Shown here piece after piece: positions 28,656 through 36,125 of a stretch of DNA of 64,000 nt. The notes below the pieces were generated by a model. The model had not been told where the DNA came from, did not search any database, and saw only the letters and a program-made list of their open reading frames with translations. Numbering within the stretch: position 1 is the stretch's first letter; each line of letters begins with the position of its first letter. The DNA lies in contig JAJRQT010000013.1 in assembly GCA_024280115.1 (NCBI GenBank), positions 35,174 through 99,173 on the forward strand, written 5' to 3'. The DNA comes from Bacteroidota bacterium (GTDB taxonomy: Bacteria; Bacteroidota; Bacteroidia; Cytophagales; Cyclobacteriaceae). Both the position numbers and the translations under genes were made by a program.

Positions 28656-30170
28656 ATGACACTCAAAAAGAAAATGAATCGCCGGCATTTCATCGGTTCG
28701 GCTGCCGCTACAACAGCAACAATTTCCATTGTGCCAAGACATGTGCTGGGTGGGTCAGGTTTTGTTGCTCCATCGGATAAAATAACTGTTGCCAATATCG
28801 GTTGTGGTACCCAGGGACTTCGCGAAATGCCCGGAATGCTGGAAAATCCGGACATTCAGGTAGTTGCTGTTTGCGATGTGAACAAATTCACCACAAACTA
28901 CCTGGATTGGTCAGCCAATGGTATCAGGAACGGGATAAGAAAAACATTGGAAGATTCAAATTGGGGATCGGATTATAAGGGAATTCCCGGAGGAAGGGAT
29001 ATTGGAAAAGAATATGTGGAGAAATACTATGCTAAAAATAAACCTTCGGGCCAATATAAAGGCTGTGCGGCTTATGAAGACTACAGAGGATTACTGGAAA
29101 AGGAAAGTGATGTTGATGCGGTAAAGATTATGACGCCAGATCATCATCATGCTTCCATCGCAATTGCTGCTATGAAAAAGGGCAAACATGTGATCACCCA
29201 TAAACCTATTGCCAACCGAATGATGGAAGGCAGAAAAGCCATAAATACAGCTCTTGATACCAAAGTCAAAACGCATCTGCTCGCGTGGAGTGACCGGCCT
29301 GATCAACGGCAAATGTTTAGTTGGTTGCAGGAAGGAGCTATTGGAGAATTAAAGGAAATACATAACTGGTCGTACCGCCCTGTATGGCCACAGTGGACAA
29401 GCAATCCTACAGATACACCGAAAATTCCGAAAGGTTTCAATTGGGATCTATGGTTGGGCCCGGTACCCGAACGGTCTTACCACCCAAACTATACGCACAA
29501 TGTATTTAGGGGATGGTACGACTTCGGTGCCGGCAGCATGGCTGATATGGGACATTACAGTCTTTTCCCTTTATTCAGGACATTGGGGATAGAAACTGCA
29601 CCAATTAGCGCAAAGGCTTATGGTACTACTAACAAAACGGTCGAAAACCAGGTTTGTAGGGGCATAAAGAATGATGTCGCATTCCCTTACTCCTGCCAAT
29701 TCAAGTTTACATTCCCCGAGCAAAAAAATCTGCCAAAATTCGATCTCTATTGGTATGATGGTGGCATGAAACCATTTGCACCACCTGAGCTTGAAGAAGA
29801 TGGTTTGGATATAGATTCAGAAGGGTTGATGCTTGTGGGTGATAAAGGAAAGATCCTGGGTGGATTTTTAGGTGAAAATCCAAGGATTATTCCGGACCGG
29901 AAAATGAAGGAATTCCAGGGAGAAAAACCAGTTGCCGAAGCTAAAAGAACAAGCCGAGCAAATACCTGGGCAAAAGCCATAAAGACCAACACCGAATCTC
30001 CAGGAAGCTTTATTTACGCAGGCCCAATTACGGAAACCATCAATCTCGCTGCTGTGGCGCTAAGGGCTGGTAAAAAAATAGAATACGATTCGGTAAATAT
30101 GAAAATTACCAATGATGAAGATGCCAATAAATATCTGACCAGGGAGTATCGCAAAGGATGGGAACTATAA
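28656..30170 (+). CDS. Gfo/Idh/MocA-family oxidoreductase, Tat-exported
   Basis: The 504-residue protein opens with a Tat signal (NRRHFIGSAAATTATISIV). The Rossmann domain (~35-180) shows KITVANIGCGTQGL, VVAVCDVN and the family motif KHVITHKPIANRM with Lys-Pro, where EKP is usual. The C-terminal alpha/beta domain carries WDLWLGPVPERSYHPNY and GWYDFGAGSMADMGHY. Such exported dehydrogenases use a tightly bound nicotinamide cofactor and oxidise glycosides to 3-keto forms. It lies between DUF1080 and epimerase genes. An alternative ATG lies six codons inside, just before the twin arginines. Confidence 0.88.
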   Translation: MTLKKKMNRRHFIGSAAATTATISIVPRHVLGGSGFVAPSDKITVANIGCGTQGLREMPGMLENPDIQVVAVCDVNKFTTNYLDWSANGIRNGIRKTLEDSNWGSDYKGIPGGRDIGKEYVEKYYAKNKPSGQYKGCAAYEDYRGLLEKESDVDAVKIMTPDHHHASIAIAAMKKGKHVITHKPIANRMMEGRKAINTALDTKVKTHLLAWSDRPDQRQMFSWLQEGAIGELKEIHNWSYRPVWPQWTSNPTDTPKIPKGFNWDLWLGPVPERSYHPNYTHNVFRGWYDFGAGSMADMGHYSLFPLFRTLGIETAPISAKAYGTTNKTVENQVCRGIKNDVAFPYSCQFKFTFPEQKNLPKFDLYWYDGGMKPFAPPELEEDGLDIDSEGLMLVGDKGKILGGFLGENPRIIPDRKMKEFQGEKPVAEAKRTSRANTWAKAIKTNTESPGSFIYAGPITETINLAAVALRAGKKIEYDSVNMKITNDEDANKYLTREYRKGWEL

Positions 30171-30364
30171 TCATGACTTAGTTATAAAATTGATGTAAGC
30201 TTTTTTTAGCTAGAAGTCAGGAGTCCGAAGCCGGAAGTTGGTAAATCGAAGAGATTGTGAATAGACTTTAGGATTTTCGGTTAATAATTTTGAATTTTTA
30301 TATATCTAAACAATAAATCATTTCTACGAAAATACTGGTAGAACAAAACTTTAAATATTGAAAA

Positions 30365-31246
30365 ATGAAAAATAAAGAAAACAAACACACAAGAAGAAAT
30401 TTTATTGAAAAATCTGTAATGCTGGGTGCCGCCGGATTGTTGGCGCCTGCACTTACTTCCTCCTCAAAAGCTATGGCAACACCACGCATGACACATGATG
30501 ATATATCCTTGGCGCAATGGGCACTTGTTGGAGAGATGAAAGCCGGTAAATGGAAAAACCTTGATTTTCCAAAAATCGCCCGAGAGGATTTTGGACTAAA
30601 CGGAATAGAATTTGTCAATACCCTGTTCGAAGTTCCCACCAACAGCTACTTGAATCAACTGAAGAAAAACGCTGATGATCATGGCGTTTCCATGGTCCTG
30701 ATCATGGTGGATGCTGAAGGTGACGGATGCGAACCAACTGCAGCATTGAGAAAGCAATTTGCCATTAATCACCGGAAATGGATAGATATCGCTTCTTACC
30801 TGGGGTGTCATACCATCCGTACCAATTGCCGGGGCCCTAAAGATGTCGATAAGAAAGAAGCATTGAATTGGGCTGCAGAGTCTTATAATATGTTGCTTGA
30901 ATATGCCCAGCAGGCAAAAATAAGTGTGGTCATCGAAAATCACGGTGGCGTCTCTAATGATGCGGATTGGATGGTGGAGCTAATGAAAGAGGTCAATAAC
31001 CTCTACTTTGGCACCTATCCTGACTGGCGTAGTCCAAGTGATGAATTTGACAATTTCAACTATTTGAAGAAGATGTTACCCTGGGCAGGAGGTATGTCGT
31101 ATCGCAATCAACCCACAGAAGAAATTACTGCCAAGATGATCAACCTTTGTAAAGACTCTGGGTATAAAGGGTGGTATGGAATTGAATCGAGTGGCAGGGC
31201 AGCCATTGTTCAAGGCAGGGATCTATTGAAAAAGTATCTTTTTTAG
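30365..31246 (+). CDS. Sugar phosphate isomerase/epimerase (xylose isomerase-like TIM barrel), Tat-exported
   Basis: The 293-residue protein has a Tat signal (HTRRNFIEKSVMLGAAGLLAPALT). The AP endonuclease 2/xylose isomerase-like barrel shows the metal-site pattern: GIEFVNT, HTIRTNCRG, VVIENHGGVSND (Glu and His), YFGTYPDW and WYGIESSGRA (Glu). It is exported together with the Gfo/Idh/MocA enzyme upstream, and could rearrange or cleave 3-keto sugars. It is the last recognisable catabolic gene before the accessory island. Confidence 0.85.
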   Translation: MKNKENKHTRRNFIEKSVMLGAAGLLAPALTSSSKAMATPRMTHDDISLAQWALVGEMKAGKWKNLDFPKIAREDFGLNGIEFVNTLFEVPTNSYLNQLKKNADDHGVSMVLIMVDAEGDGCEPTAALRKQFAINHRKWIDIASYLGCHTIRTNCRGPKDVDKKEALNWAAESYNMLLEYAQQAKISVVIENHGGVSNDADWMVELMKEVNNLYFGTYPDWRSPSDEFDNFNYLKKMLPWAGGMSYRNQPTEEITAKMINLCKDSGYKGWYGIESSGRAAIVQGRDLLKKYLF

Positions 31247-31258
31247 TAGGTCCAGCTC

Positions 31259-31376
31259 TTCCGGATTTGCAATCTGGAATAGATGAAGTCAAATGTTCTT
31301 CATGCAGTTTGCAAATTCGAATGAGCTGTGAGACCCACTAAAATTCATCATAGGTAATTGGTCTTTCACTTACCAG
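31259..31376. repeat. REP-like double palindrome plus gene-3'-end-like segment (copy A)
   Basis: The first palindrome is TTCCGGATTTGCAATCTGGA at 31259 onward; a second, degenerate one (GTTTGCAAATTCGAATGAG) follows at ~31306. Then 31338-31376, read on the minus strand, encodes LVSERPITYDEF and stop, closely matching the last codons of the reductase gene that ends at 36126. The same order of parts is found at ~35027-35150 and ~36038-36165. It lies directly after the stop of the epimerase gene. Confidence 0.6.
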
Positions 31377-31402
31377 ATAATAGGTTTATTTTTGTATATC
31401 AT

Positions 31403-31431
31403 GTCGATATTGGCAGTAGAATAATATGTTA
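31403..31431 (+). repeat. 29-bp junction motif, copy 1
   Basis: The motif ends AGTAGAATAATATGTTA and recurs at 33793-33821 (2 mismatches) and 35179-35207 (4 mismatches). Sequences to the right of GTTA are unrelated in the three copies and each leads into a different small gene, as expected for a site-specific recombination junction (GTT is the integron cleavage trinucleotide). TATTTTTG, a -7-like box, lies just upstream at ~31387. Confidence 0.55.
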
Positions 31432-31463
31432 GCCATAAAATGCATAATCCGAACAGAAAAGAT

Positions 31464-31769
31464 ATGAAGATGGATAAAAACGAAATAATGCGATTAATCA
31501 AAGAGCATTTGGTTTTTTTGTCGGATGAATACAATATTTCTCGAATTGCTATTTTCGGTTCGGTTGCAAAAGATGTTATGACAGAGAACAGTGATTTAGA
31601 TATATTGGTTGAATTTAAGAGCCCTATAGGATTGAAATTTATCAATTTAGTGGAATATCTTGAGACTCTGTTCGGAGTAAAAGTTGATGTAATTACCAGA
31701 GCTGGTCTTAACAATATACGAGTTAAAGAAATTATCAGAGACATCGAGAGAAATTTGATATATGTCTAA
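31464..31769 (+). CDS. mntA: MntA-type minimal nucleotidyltransferase antitoxin
   Basis: The ~101-residue MNT protein has the polymerase-beta-like motif GSVAKDVMTENSDLDILV with its two catalytic aspartates. In HEPN-MNT modules this protein modifies a tyrosine in the RX4HXY motif of HepT and so neutralises it. The gene overlaps hepT by 8 bases. An earlier ATG at 31440 is possible but has no better ribosome site. It follows a 29-bp junction motif and precedes an attC-like site, so it appears to be carried on a cassette. Confidence 0.85.
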   Translation: MKMDKNEIMRLIKEHLVFLSDEYNISRIAIFGSVAKDVMTENSDLDILVEFKSPIGLKFINLVEYLETLFGVKVDVITRAGLNNIRVKEIIRDIERNLIYV

Positions 31770-32097
31770 AAGAAAAGATTCTGCTGTTATTCAAGATATA
31801 AAAGAAGCTATATCAAGAATTATATCATATACTTCAGAAATAGAATACGATGCTTTTGTGAATAATTATCAAGTACAGGATGCTGTTATCAGGAATATTG
31901 AAATATTGGGAGAAGCGGCCAAATTGCTTTCAAACGAAATGAAAGAACAGTATCAGGATATTCCGTGGAAAGAAATCGCTGGAACCAGAGATAAGCTGAT
32001 TCATGATTATTTCGGCGTAAACATTGATATTGTTTGGGACATTGCTAAGAATGAAATACTGACTTTATTTCAAAAATTAATTGATGAAAACGGATAA
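31762..32097 (+). CDS. hepT: HepT-type HEPN ribonuclease toxin
   Basis: The 111-residue HEPN protein carries the full catalytic motif Arg76-x4-His81-x-Tyr83 (GTRDKLIHDYF), so the toxin should be active when unmodified. The start overlaps the end of mntA. The stop codon (TAA at 32095-32097) lies inside the left end of an attC-like hairpin, the arrangement typical of integron gene cassettes. Toxin-antitoxin pairs of this kind are common stabilisers of cassette arrays. Confidence 0.88.
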   Translation: MSKRKDSAVIQDIKEAISRIISYTSEIEYDAFVNNYQVQDAVIRNIEILGEAAKLLSNEMKEQYQDIPWKEIAGTRDKLIHDYFGVNIDIVWDIAKNEILTLFQKLIDENG

Positions 32098-32163
32098 CAA
32101 ATCACTGCACTGGATTTTTATTCCTCTTCACTCCGTAAATACCAGTGAGTTCAACGTTATGCG
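32093..32163 (+). repeat. attC-like recombination site (cassette end)
   Basis: The left end GATAACAAATCACTGCACTGG pairs with the right end CCAGTGAGTTCAACGTTATGC in attC fashion. The R boxes are ATAAC/GTTAT, followed by a five-base unpaired spacer. The L boxes are ACTGCACTGG/CCAGTGAGT with one extra, unpaired G on the left arm, the extrahelical-base feature that orients attC. The toxin stop codon overlaps the left end. GTTATGC departs at one position from GTTRRRY. Confidence 0.7.
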
Positions 32164-32193
32164 TAAAACAGCAAATAAGTTTGAAGGAATAGA

Positions 32194-32350
32194 ATGGACC
32201 TTTCAATTATTAAAGATCTACTCCTGAGACACAAAACCAGAAAATATGATGCGACAAAGAAAATCCCTCATTTAGACAGATAATATAATTGCGGGGGATA
32301 GCAGGTGGAATGATTCAGCATATACCAAACGTCTTAACAGTTGTTTCTAA
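32194..32350 (+). pseudogene. Broken small cassette ORF
   Basis: After the attC-like site, a good ribosome site (AAGGAAT) precedes an ATG at 32194 encoding MDLSIIKDLLLRHKTRKYDA... that stops at 32283. Removing one base at the stop joins it to NIIAGDSRWNDSAYTKRLNS... ending at 32350, giving a ~51-residue protein. I do not recognise the family. It runs into the 3' end of the ATPase gene on the other strand and no attC follows, so this cassette is both frameshifted and truncated. Confidence 0.45.
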
Positions 32351-33486
32351 ACTAAAAACTCTAGGAAATTTTCCGGCGTAACCAGGCTAAATTCTGAATC
32401 GGGATAGGCATTTTGCCACTGTCTGGGAGCTTTAACTTTTTTACTTCCATATTTAAACTCAAATGCATAAAGCCTCCCTCCTCTATCTTCAATCAGATCT
32501 ATTTCCTTTTGATCATAAGTCCTCCAGAAATAATTGTTTGAAAACATACGCTGATATTCCTGTTTTTTAAGTCTTTCCATAACCATGAAATTTTCCCAAA
32601 GCATTCCGATATCATTTCTGCTCCCAATAGGATTAAAATTGTTTATTATCGCATTTCGGACACCATTATCTAAGAAATAATACCTGGAAGATTTAGTTAT
32701 TTCATTCCTTAGATTTCTTGAAAAACCACCCAAACGTTTCACTACAAATGCTTTTTCAAGTAGTGAAATATATCGCTCAACACTTTGCTTTGCAATACCA
32801 AGCTTATTTGCCAATTCATTCAATGAGACTTCGTGCCCAATCTGGAAAGCCAAAAGTTTCAGTAAATCAAATAGTTTTTCTGAATATTTTAAATTTTCAA
32901 GTTCAAGAATATCTTTCAACAAATAAGAATCGCGCAATAAATGCAGGTACTCCGTTTTATCAATCTCGCTATCCTGGTTCAGAACCTCCGGATATGAGCC
33001 AAAAATTAATAGTTCATCTAATATTTCAAGCAAACGCATTCCTCCAAACTGCTCATGCAATTCCATAACCGAAAGAGGAAAAAGCTTTTTTTGTTTCTGC
33101 CGCCCGGTCAATGGTTCCCCTAATTGTCCCGACAACTCAAAAGAGGATGAACCCGTAAGAACAATAGTTTTACCGGGGGAACTATCAACCAATAATTTTA
33201 TTGAATATCCTATCTCAGGTATTCTTTGTGCTTCATCAATGAATATCAGGTCGTATGAGCCGAGAGCAGAATTTATCCTTTGCAAACGCTGTGATGATAA
33301 TACTTCTCTCAAATCAAGGTTGTCTCCTGTACCAGAAAAAACTTTGCCATCAAAACGTGAAATCAATCTGTTGATAAATTCCGTTTTACCAACCCTTCGG
33401 GGTCCCATTAAAACAAATACTTTCCCCTTTTGCAAGAGTTTTTCATTTGTGTTTTCGTAAAACCTGTTTAACCATTTTGCTTTCAT
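32347..33486 (-). CDS. AAA-type ATPase with DUF4143 domain
   Basis: The 379-residue protein has a Walker A (GPRRVGKTEF, ~28-37), Walker B (LIFIDEAQRIPEIG) and sensor (LTGSSSFEL) in the N-terminal AAA_14-type domain, a winged-helix middle (EVSLNELANKLGIAKQSVERYISLLEKAFVV) and a C-terminal DUF4143 nuclease-like end (YDQKEIDLIEDRGGRLYAFEFKYG, i.e. D...ExK). These single genes are widespread, mobile and functionally uncharacterised. It opposes the flanking cassette genes and has its own palindromic operator. Confidence 0.87.
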   Translation of the reverse strand: MKAKWLNRFYENTNEKLLQKGKVFVLMGPRRVGKTEFINRLISRFDGKVFSGTGDNLDLREVLSSQRLQRINSALGSYDLIFIDEAQRIPEIGYSIKLLVDSSPGKTIVLTGSSSFELSGQLGEPLTGRQKQKKLFPLSVMELHEQFGGMRLLEILDELLIFGSYPEVLNQDSEIDKTEYLHLLRDSYLLKDILELENLKYSEKLFDLLKLLAFQIGHEVSLNELANKLGIAKQSVERYISLLEKAFVVKRLGGFSRNLRNEITKSSRYYFLDNGVRNAIINNFNPIGSRNDIGMLWENFMVMERLKKQEYQRMFSNNYFWRTYDQKEIDLIEDRGGRLYAFEFKYGSKKVKAPRQWQNAYPDSEFSLVTPENFLEFLV

Positions 33487-33850
33487 TTCAGGAAATTTAC
33501 TTAAATATAATACTTTTTTACTTATTTGGGGAAATAAACTTGCCCTATTTTATTTAATTAGGAAAGTAAACTTGCCCAATTATGCATAATTAGGCAAGTC
33601 TTCATGCCCAGCCAGCCTTAACCATAGTTGTATCTGTAGATATTTCCAGTAAAACCATTCCTTTATGCAGGATTACTCTTCCCATTATTTCCTCCGATTT
33701 ATATTTTGTTCAACCAGCAAACCCAGCGCTCTGCAGCCTTTCTATAAAATATTTTTTTCTTTCCGAATAATACGTTGAAAATATAGTGTAATGTCGAAAT
33801 TGGTAGTAGAATAATATGTTATATTTGAGAACAACCAACATAAGGAAACC
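33487..33850. promoter_or_regulatory. Control region of the DUF4143 ATPase with palindromic operator
   Basis: Two direct copies of an AAACTTGCCC-type element occur at ~33537 and ~33568, and the second begins a near-perfect palindrome CTTGCCCAATTATGCATAATTAGGCAAG spread over ~33571-33598 (arms CTTGCCCAATTATG and CATAATTAGGCAAG, one mismatch). This lies upstream of the minus-strand ATPase start at 33486, so self-regulation is plausible. The rest, to 33792, shows only a 27-codon open frame with a good ribosome site on the minus strand; it ends in the 29-bp motif at 33793. Confidence 0.5.
33793..33821 (+). repeat. 29-bp junction motif, copy 2
   Basis: It differs from copy 1 at two positions and shares the ending AGTAGAATAATATGTTA. 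The next gene begins 29 bases to the right. Sequence to the left does not contain the REP and gene-end segment seen with copies 1 and 3. Confidence 0.55.
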
Positions 33851-34579
33851 ATGTCTATATTTCTTACGGGTGAAGATGGATACACTCTTTACTCAATATT
33901 AACGCCACATTTTATTGAAATGCTCAAAAAGGATTTAGACCTTAAATCTATTGATGATATTTGGTTTAGGCCAAGTTTTGGTAGAGGAGCTGGCCCAAAA
34001 AAAAAGAAAGAGGAAAAGGGCTATTCTGGATTTGGCGAATCTGATGCTATGATTACTGGCAAGGGTATTGATAGAAAAACAAAAATCGTTTTTCTAGAAA
34101 GTAAGATTGGGAATATAAATTCAAAAAAATCACAAAATGATTTGAGGTACCAATTTTTGGTATTTTAAATCCTCGTAAAAAAATAATGGGTAAATATCAA
34201 AAAAAAAGCACGTATTATTGTGTTGAACTCAATGACCAATCGTCAATGATACCTAAAAAATTATTCGAATATTATAAATCATATAAAAACAATTCGTCAA
34301 AATGGCTGGATGATTAAACAAAACTCAAAAGGCTCTCCAGCACTGAGATATATCGAAAGAGTTCTGAAAAATGACAAGGAAAATATATCAATATGTTTCT
34401 ATGCGTTAGGATTCAACAAAACCATTCAAAACTTTGACAAATCCACTCACCTTTTCCAAAATATTAGCAACATCCCGATTGAAATCAAAAAGTTATTTTC
34501 CAACGGAAAAACTTTAGAAATCGGATTTAGAAATGTTGTAATTGAAAATGAAGTAGTCAGCTTGGATTCACACGTATAA
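33851..34579 (+). pseudogene. Broken ExK-motif (nuclease-like) cassette gene
   Basis: Three consecutive open segments appear to be one disrupted gene. The first, 33851-34168, has GESDAMI...KIVFLESKIG, a D...ExK pattern as in PD-(D/E)xK folds. The second, in another frame (~34141-34315), encodes NPRKKIMGKYQKKSTYYCVELNDQ to KWLDD. The third, 34310-34579, encodes SPALRYIERVLKNDKENISICFYALGF. Two frameshifts would have to be undone to join them. I cannot name a family. It lies between junction motif copy 2 and a cassette-type gene, and is probably decayed. Confidence 0.5.
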
Positions 34580-34594
34580 AGATTGGAGAACAAT

Positions 34595-34918
34595 ATGAAA
34601 GTAACTGCCTGGAATAACGGGAAACATCACAAATCAGGTGCAGGCTACGGAATAAAAATTAGTTTAATTGACCGTGACCGGTATTTCAAAAAATCTTGGG
34701 AGTCAATCTATTTGAAACTTCCAAATGGAGTGGACGCTGAAATCAATACTTACAAAGCATCGTTCTGGAATGACTCATGCAGAGAACTAATATCTAAAGA
34801 AATAGGAAAATGGTTCATAGACTATAAGAAAGCACCTTGGCATTTCGGATCTCCTCCAAAGTTCCATATGAGTTCTAATTCGGAAAGGCATTTTGTGCTT
34901 CATGAAAAGGAGATATAA
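34595..34918 (+). CDS. Conserved hypothetical protein of the type carried on gene cassettes
   Basis: The start at 34595 is chosen because GGAG lies six bases upstream. The 107-residue protein (KVTAWNNGKHHKSGAGYGIKIS ... LPNGVDAEIN, SFWNDSCRELISKEIGKW, APWHFGSPPKF) belongs, by my recollection, to a family of unknown function common in integron cassettes and scattered genomes. The stop overlaps the left end of a decayed attC-like sequence, again the cassette arrangement. Confidence 0.72.
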   Translation: MKVTAWNNGKHHKSGAGYGIKISLIDRDRYFKKSWESIYLKLPNGVDAEINTYKASFWNDSCRELISKEIGKWFIDYKKAPWHFGSPPKFHMSSNSERHFVLHEKEI

Positions 34919-34993
34919 CCAGTTGCTCGAACCGATGCCGAGAAGCATTGTGGAGCTACATGGAAGTATCTGGGCTAGCGGGCCTGAGCAAAA
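34914..34993 (+). repeat. Decayed attC-like site
   Basis: The left half ATAACCAGTTGCTCGAACC has the R box (ATAAC), a five-base spacer and an L box (GCTCGAACC). A partial partner GGCCTGAGC occurs at ~34981-34989, but the expected right R box GTTAT is missing. I regard it as the remains of an attC site. Confidence 0.35.
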
Positions 34994-35026
34994 ATCCTTA
35001 AATTAGCAAAGGACTCTGCCCTTTCG

Positions 35027-35156
35027 AATTTACAATCCCTGAAGAAACTATCAACAAAAATTCTTCATCCGAATTGCAAATCAGGATGAGACGTGAGTAG
35101 TGCTTGGAATTCACTAAAACTCATCAAAAGCAATTTGTTTTTCACTTACCAGAGAA
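35027..35156. repeat. REP-like double palindrome plus gene-3'-end-like segment (copy B)
   Basis: A degenerate first palindrome (TTCGAATTTACAATCCCTGAA) and a second (ATCCGAATTGCAAATCAGGAT) precede 35112-35150. Read on the minus strand this last part encodes LVSEKQIAFDEF and stop, nearly identical to the end of the reductase gene (GVSEEQIAFDEF). It shares 39 of 46 positions with copy A over the gene-end part, and continues with a TATTTTTG box into the third 29-bp motif. Confidence 0.6.
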
Positions 35157-35178
35157 TACAATTATTTTTGTGTTTTAA

Positions 35179-35207
35179 GTCGCTAGTGACAGTAGAATAT
35201 TATGTTA
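35179..35207 (+). repeat. 29-bp junction motif, copy 3
   Basis: It has four differences from copy 1, keeping AGTAGAATATTATGTTA at the end. As in copy 1, it is preceded by REP palindromes, the gene-end segment and a TATTTTTG box, and followed within 20 bases by a cassette gene. Confidence 0.55.
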
Positions 35208-35226
35208 ATCTGTGGATAGAAAAGAA

Positions 35227-35664
35227 ATGGAAATATACACACTCATAATAAGACTCCCATTATATTCCACACTTAGTTCCAATCATGAGTGGGAGAGGGT
35301 TATCGAAATATCCGCGAATGCTTCTCTGTATGATCTTCATTCGTATATTCAAGAAATAGTTGATTTTGACAACGATCATGTTTACATGTTTTTTGCAGGA
35401 AGGAGCCATACAAATAAAAAAATCCTTTACAGTGATGGCCCTGCAAATCCATGTGATTCTGGTAATTATGGAAATGTATCATTAAATGACGTTTATCCTA
35501 TTAAGGGATTAAAGCTGTATTACATTTTTGATTTTGGAGATAACTGGGTATTTGAGATAAGGAAAAAGTGTAGGGAGAAAATGGCAGTTGAAAATATTAA
35601 ATATCCAAGAGTCATAGAGTCTTTAGGGGAAAATCCAGATCAATATAGAGACTGGGCATGTTGA
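35227..35664 (+). CDS. Plasmid pRiA4b ORF-3-like family protein
   Basis: The 145-residue protein matches the pRiA4b ORF-3 (IS1096 TnpR-like) fold: IIRLPLYSTLSSNHEWERVIEISANASLYDLHSYIQ, then KGLKLYYIFDFGDNWVFEI, with the family's YxFDFGDxW signature, and YPRVIESLGENPDQY where the usual ending is PPEDxGG. Function of the family is unknown; members are frequent on mobile DNA and in cassettes. A GTG start at 35212 is an alternative. It lies between junction motif 3 and an attC-like site. Confidence 0.83.
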   Translation: MEIYTLIIRLPLYSTLSSNHEWERVIEISANASLYDLHSYIQEIVDFDNDHVYMFFAGRSHTNKKILYSDGPANPCDSGNYGNVSLNDVYPIKGLKLYYIFDFGDNWVFEIRKKCREKMAVENIKYPRVIESLGENPDQYRDWAC

Positions 35665-35679
35665 ATTCTAAACGAAAAA

Positions 35680-35766
35680 AGCTAACCAACGCATGCACTT
35701 GGACCGCAGAAAGCACTGCTCCTTCATCACTCCGCTTTTTGCTGTCGGTGATGTGAGGCATTAGTA
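35680..35766 (+). repeat. attC-like recombination site, right core degraded
   Basis: The left end GCTAACCAACGCATGCACTT and right end GGTGATGTGAGGCATTAG form an attC-like pair. R boxes are CTAAC/ATTAG (right core mutated from GTTAG). A five-base spacer follows, then L boxes CATGCAC/GTGATG with an unpaired G on the left arm. The loop is ~40 bases. It lies between the pRiA4b-like gene and a small cysteine-containing gene. Confidence 0.6.
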
Positions 35767-35798
35767 CACACAAAATAAAACGCAGAGAGAAACGTACA

Positions 35799-36020
35799 AT
35801 GGCAATAGAGATTTTTCCATCATCCTTTAGATGCGACTGTGGACATGAATCCGATTTCTTTGAGGATACGGTTAACAATATGGAAAAGATGAGTAAAAAG
35901 AAACGAGTCCGCTTAGGAGATGGAGAAGATAACCAACACACTATTGTTTTTTACAAGAGCGAGGCTATTGAAATTGTATGTCCAACGCTCGGTATATGTG
36001 CAATAACGGATTCGGAGTAA
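35799..36020 (+). CDS. Small cysteine-containing protein of the type carried on cassettes
   Basis: The 73-residue protein has CDCGHESDF at residues ~12-20 and IVCPTLGIC near the end, so Cys and His residues could bind zinc. The middle (MEKMSKKKRVRLGDGEDNQHTIVFY) resembles a hypothetical family often found in cassettes and unlinked genomes. It follows an attC-like site by 32 bases, but no attC follows; the array ends here against REP copy C. Confidence 0.65.
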   Translation: MAIEIFPSSFRCDCGHESDFFEDTVNNMEKMSKKKRVRLGDGEDNQHTIVFYKSEAIEIVCPTLGICAITDSE

Positions 36021-36037
36021 TAGGACAGTTTCCATTT

Positions 36038-36098
36038 CTTCCGGATTTGCAAACCGGAAGTTAATGTACAATAATTCATTCGGATATTCAATCCGAAT
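36038..36098. repeat. REP-like double palindrome (copy C)
   Basis: The palindrome CTTCCGGATTTGCAAACCGG(AAG) at 36038-36060 is perfect but for the centre, and a second, ATTCGGATATTCAATCCGAAT, lies at 36078-36098. The unit stands 28 bases beyond the stop of the reductase fusion gene. Copies A and B show the same spacing between palindromes and gene-end segment. Confidence 0.65.
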
Positions 36099-36125
36099 AT
36101 AACATTGGGTGAGTAGTTGAGTTTA

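Noticed and set aside
33611..33705. 27-codon minus-strand frame with a good ribosome site (MGRVILHKGMVLLEIS...)
   Set aside because: Too short and without recognisable family. It may be the remains of a gene end; not enough to call.
31247..36125. CRISPR array
   Set aside because: The repeats are few, diverged, unevenly spaced and linked to genes. There are no regular spacers and no cas genes.
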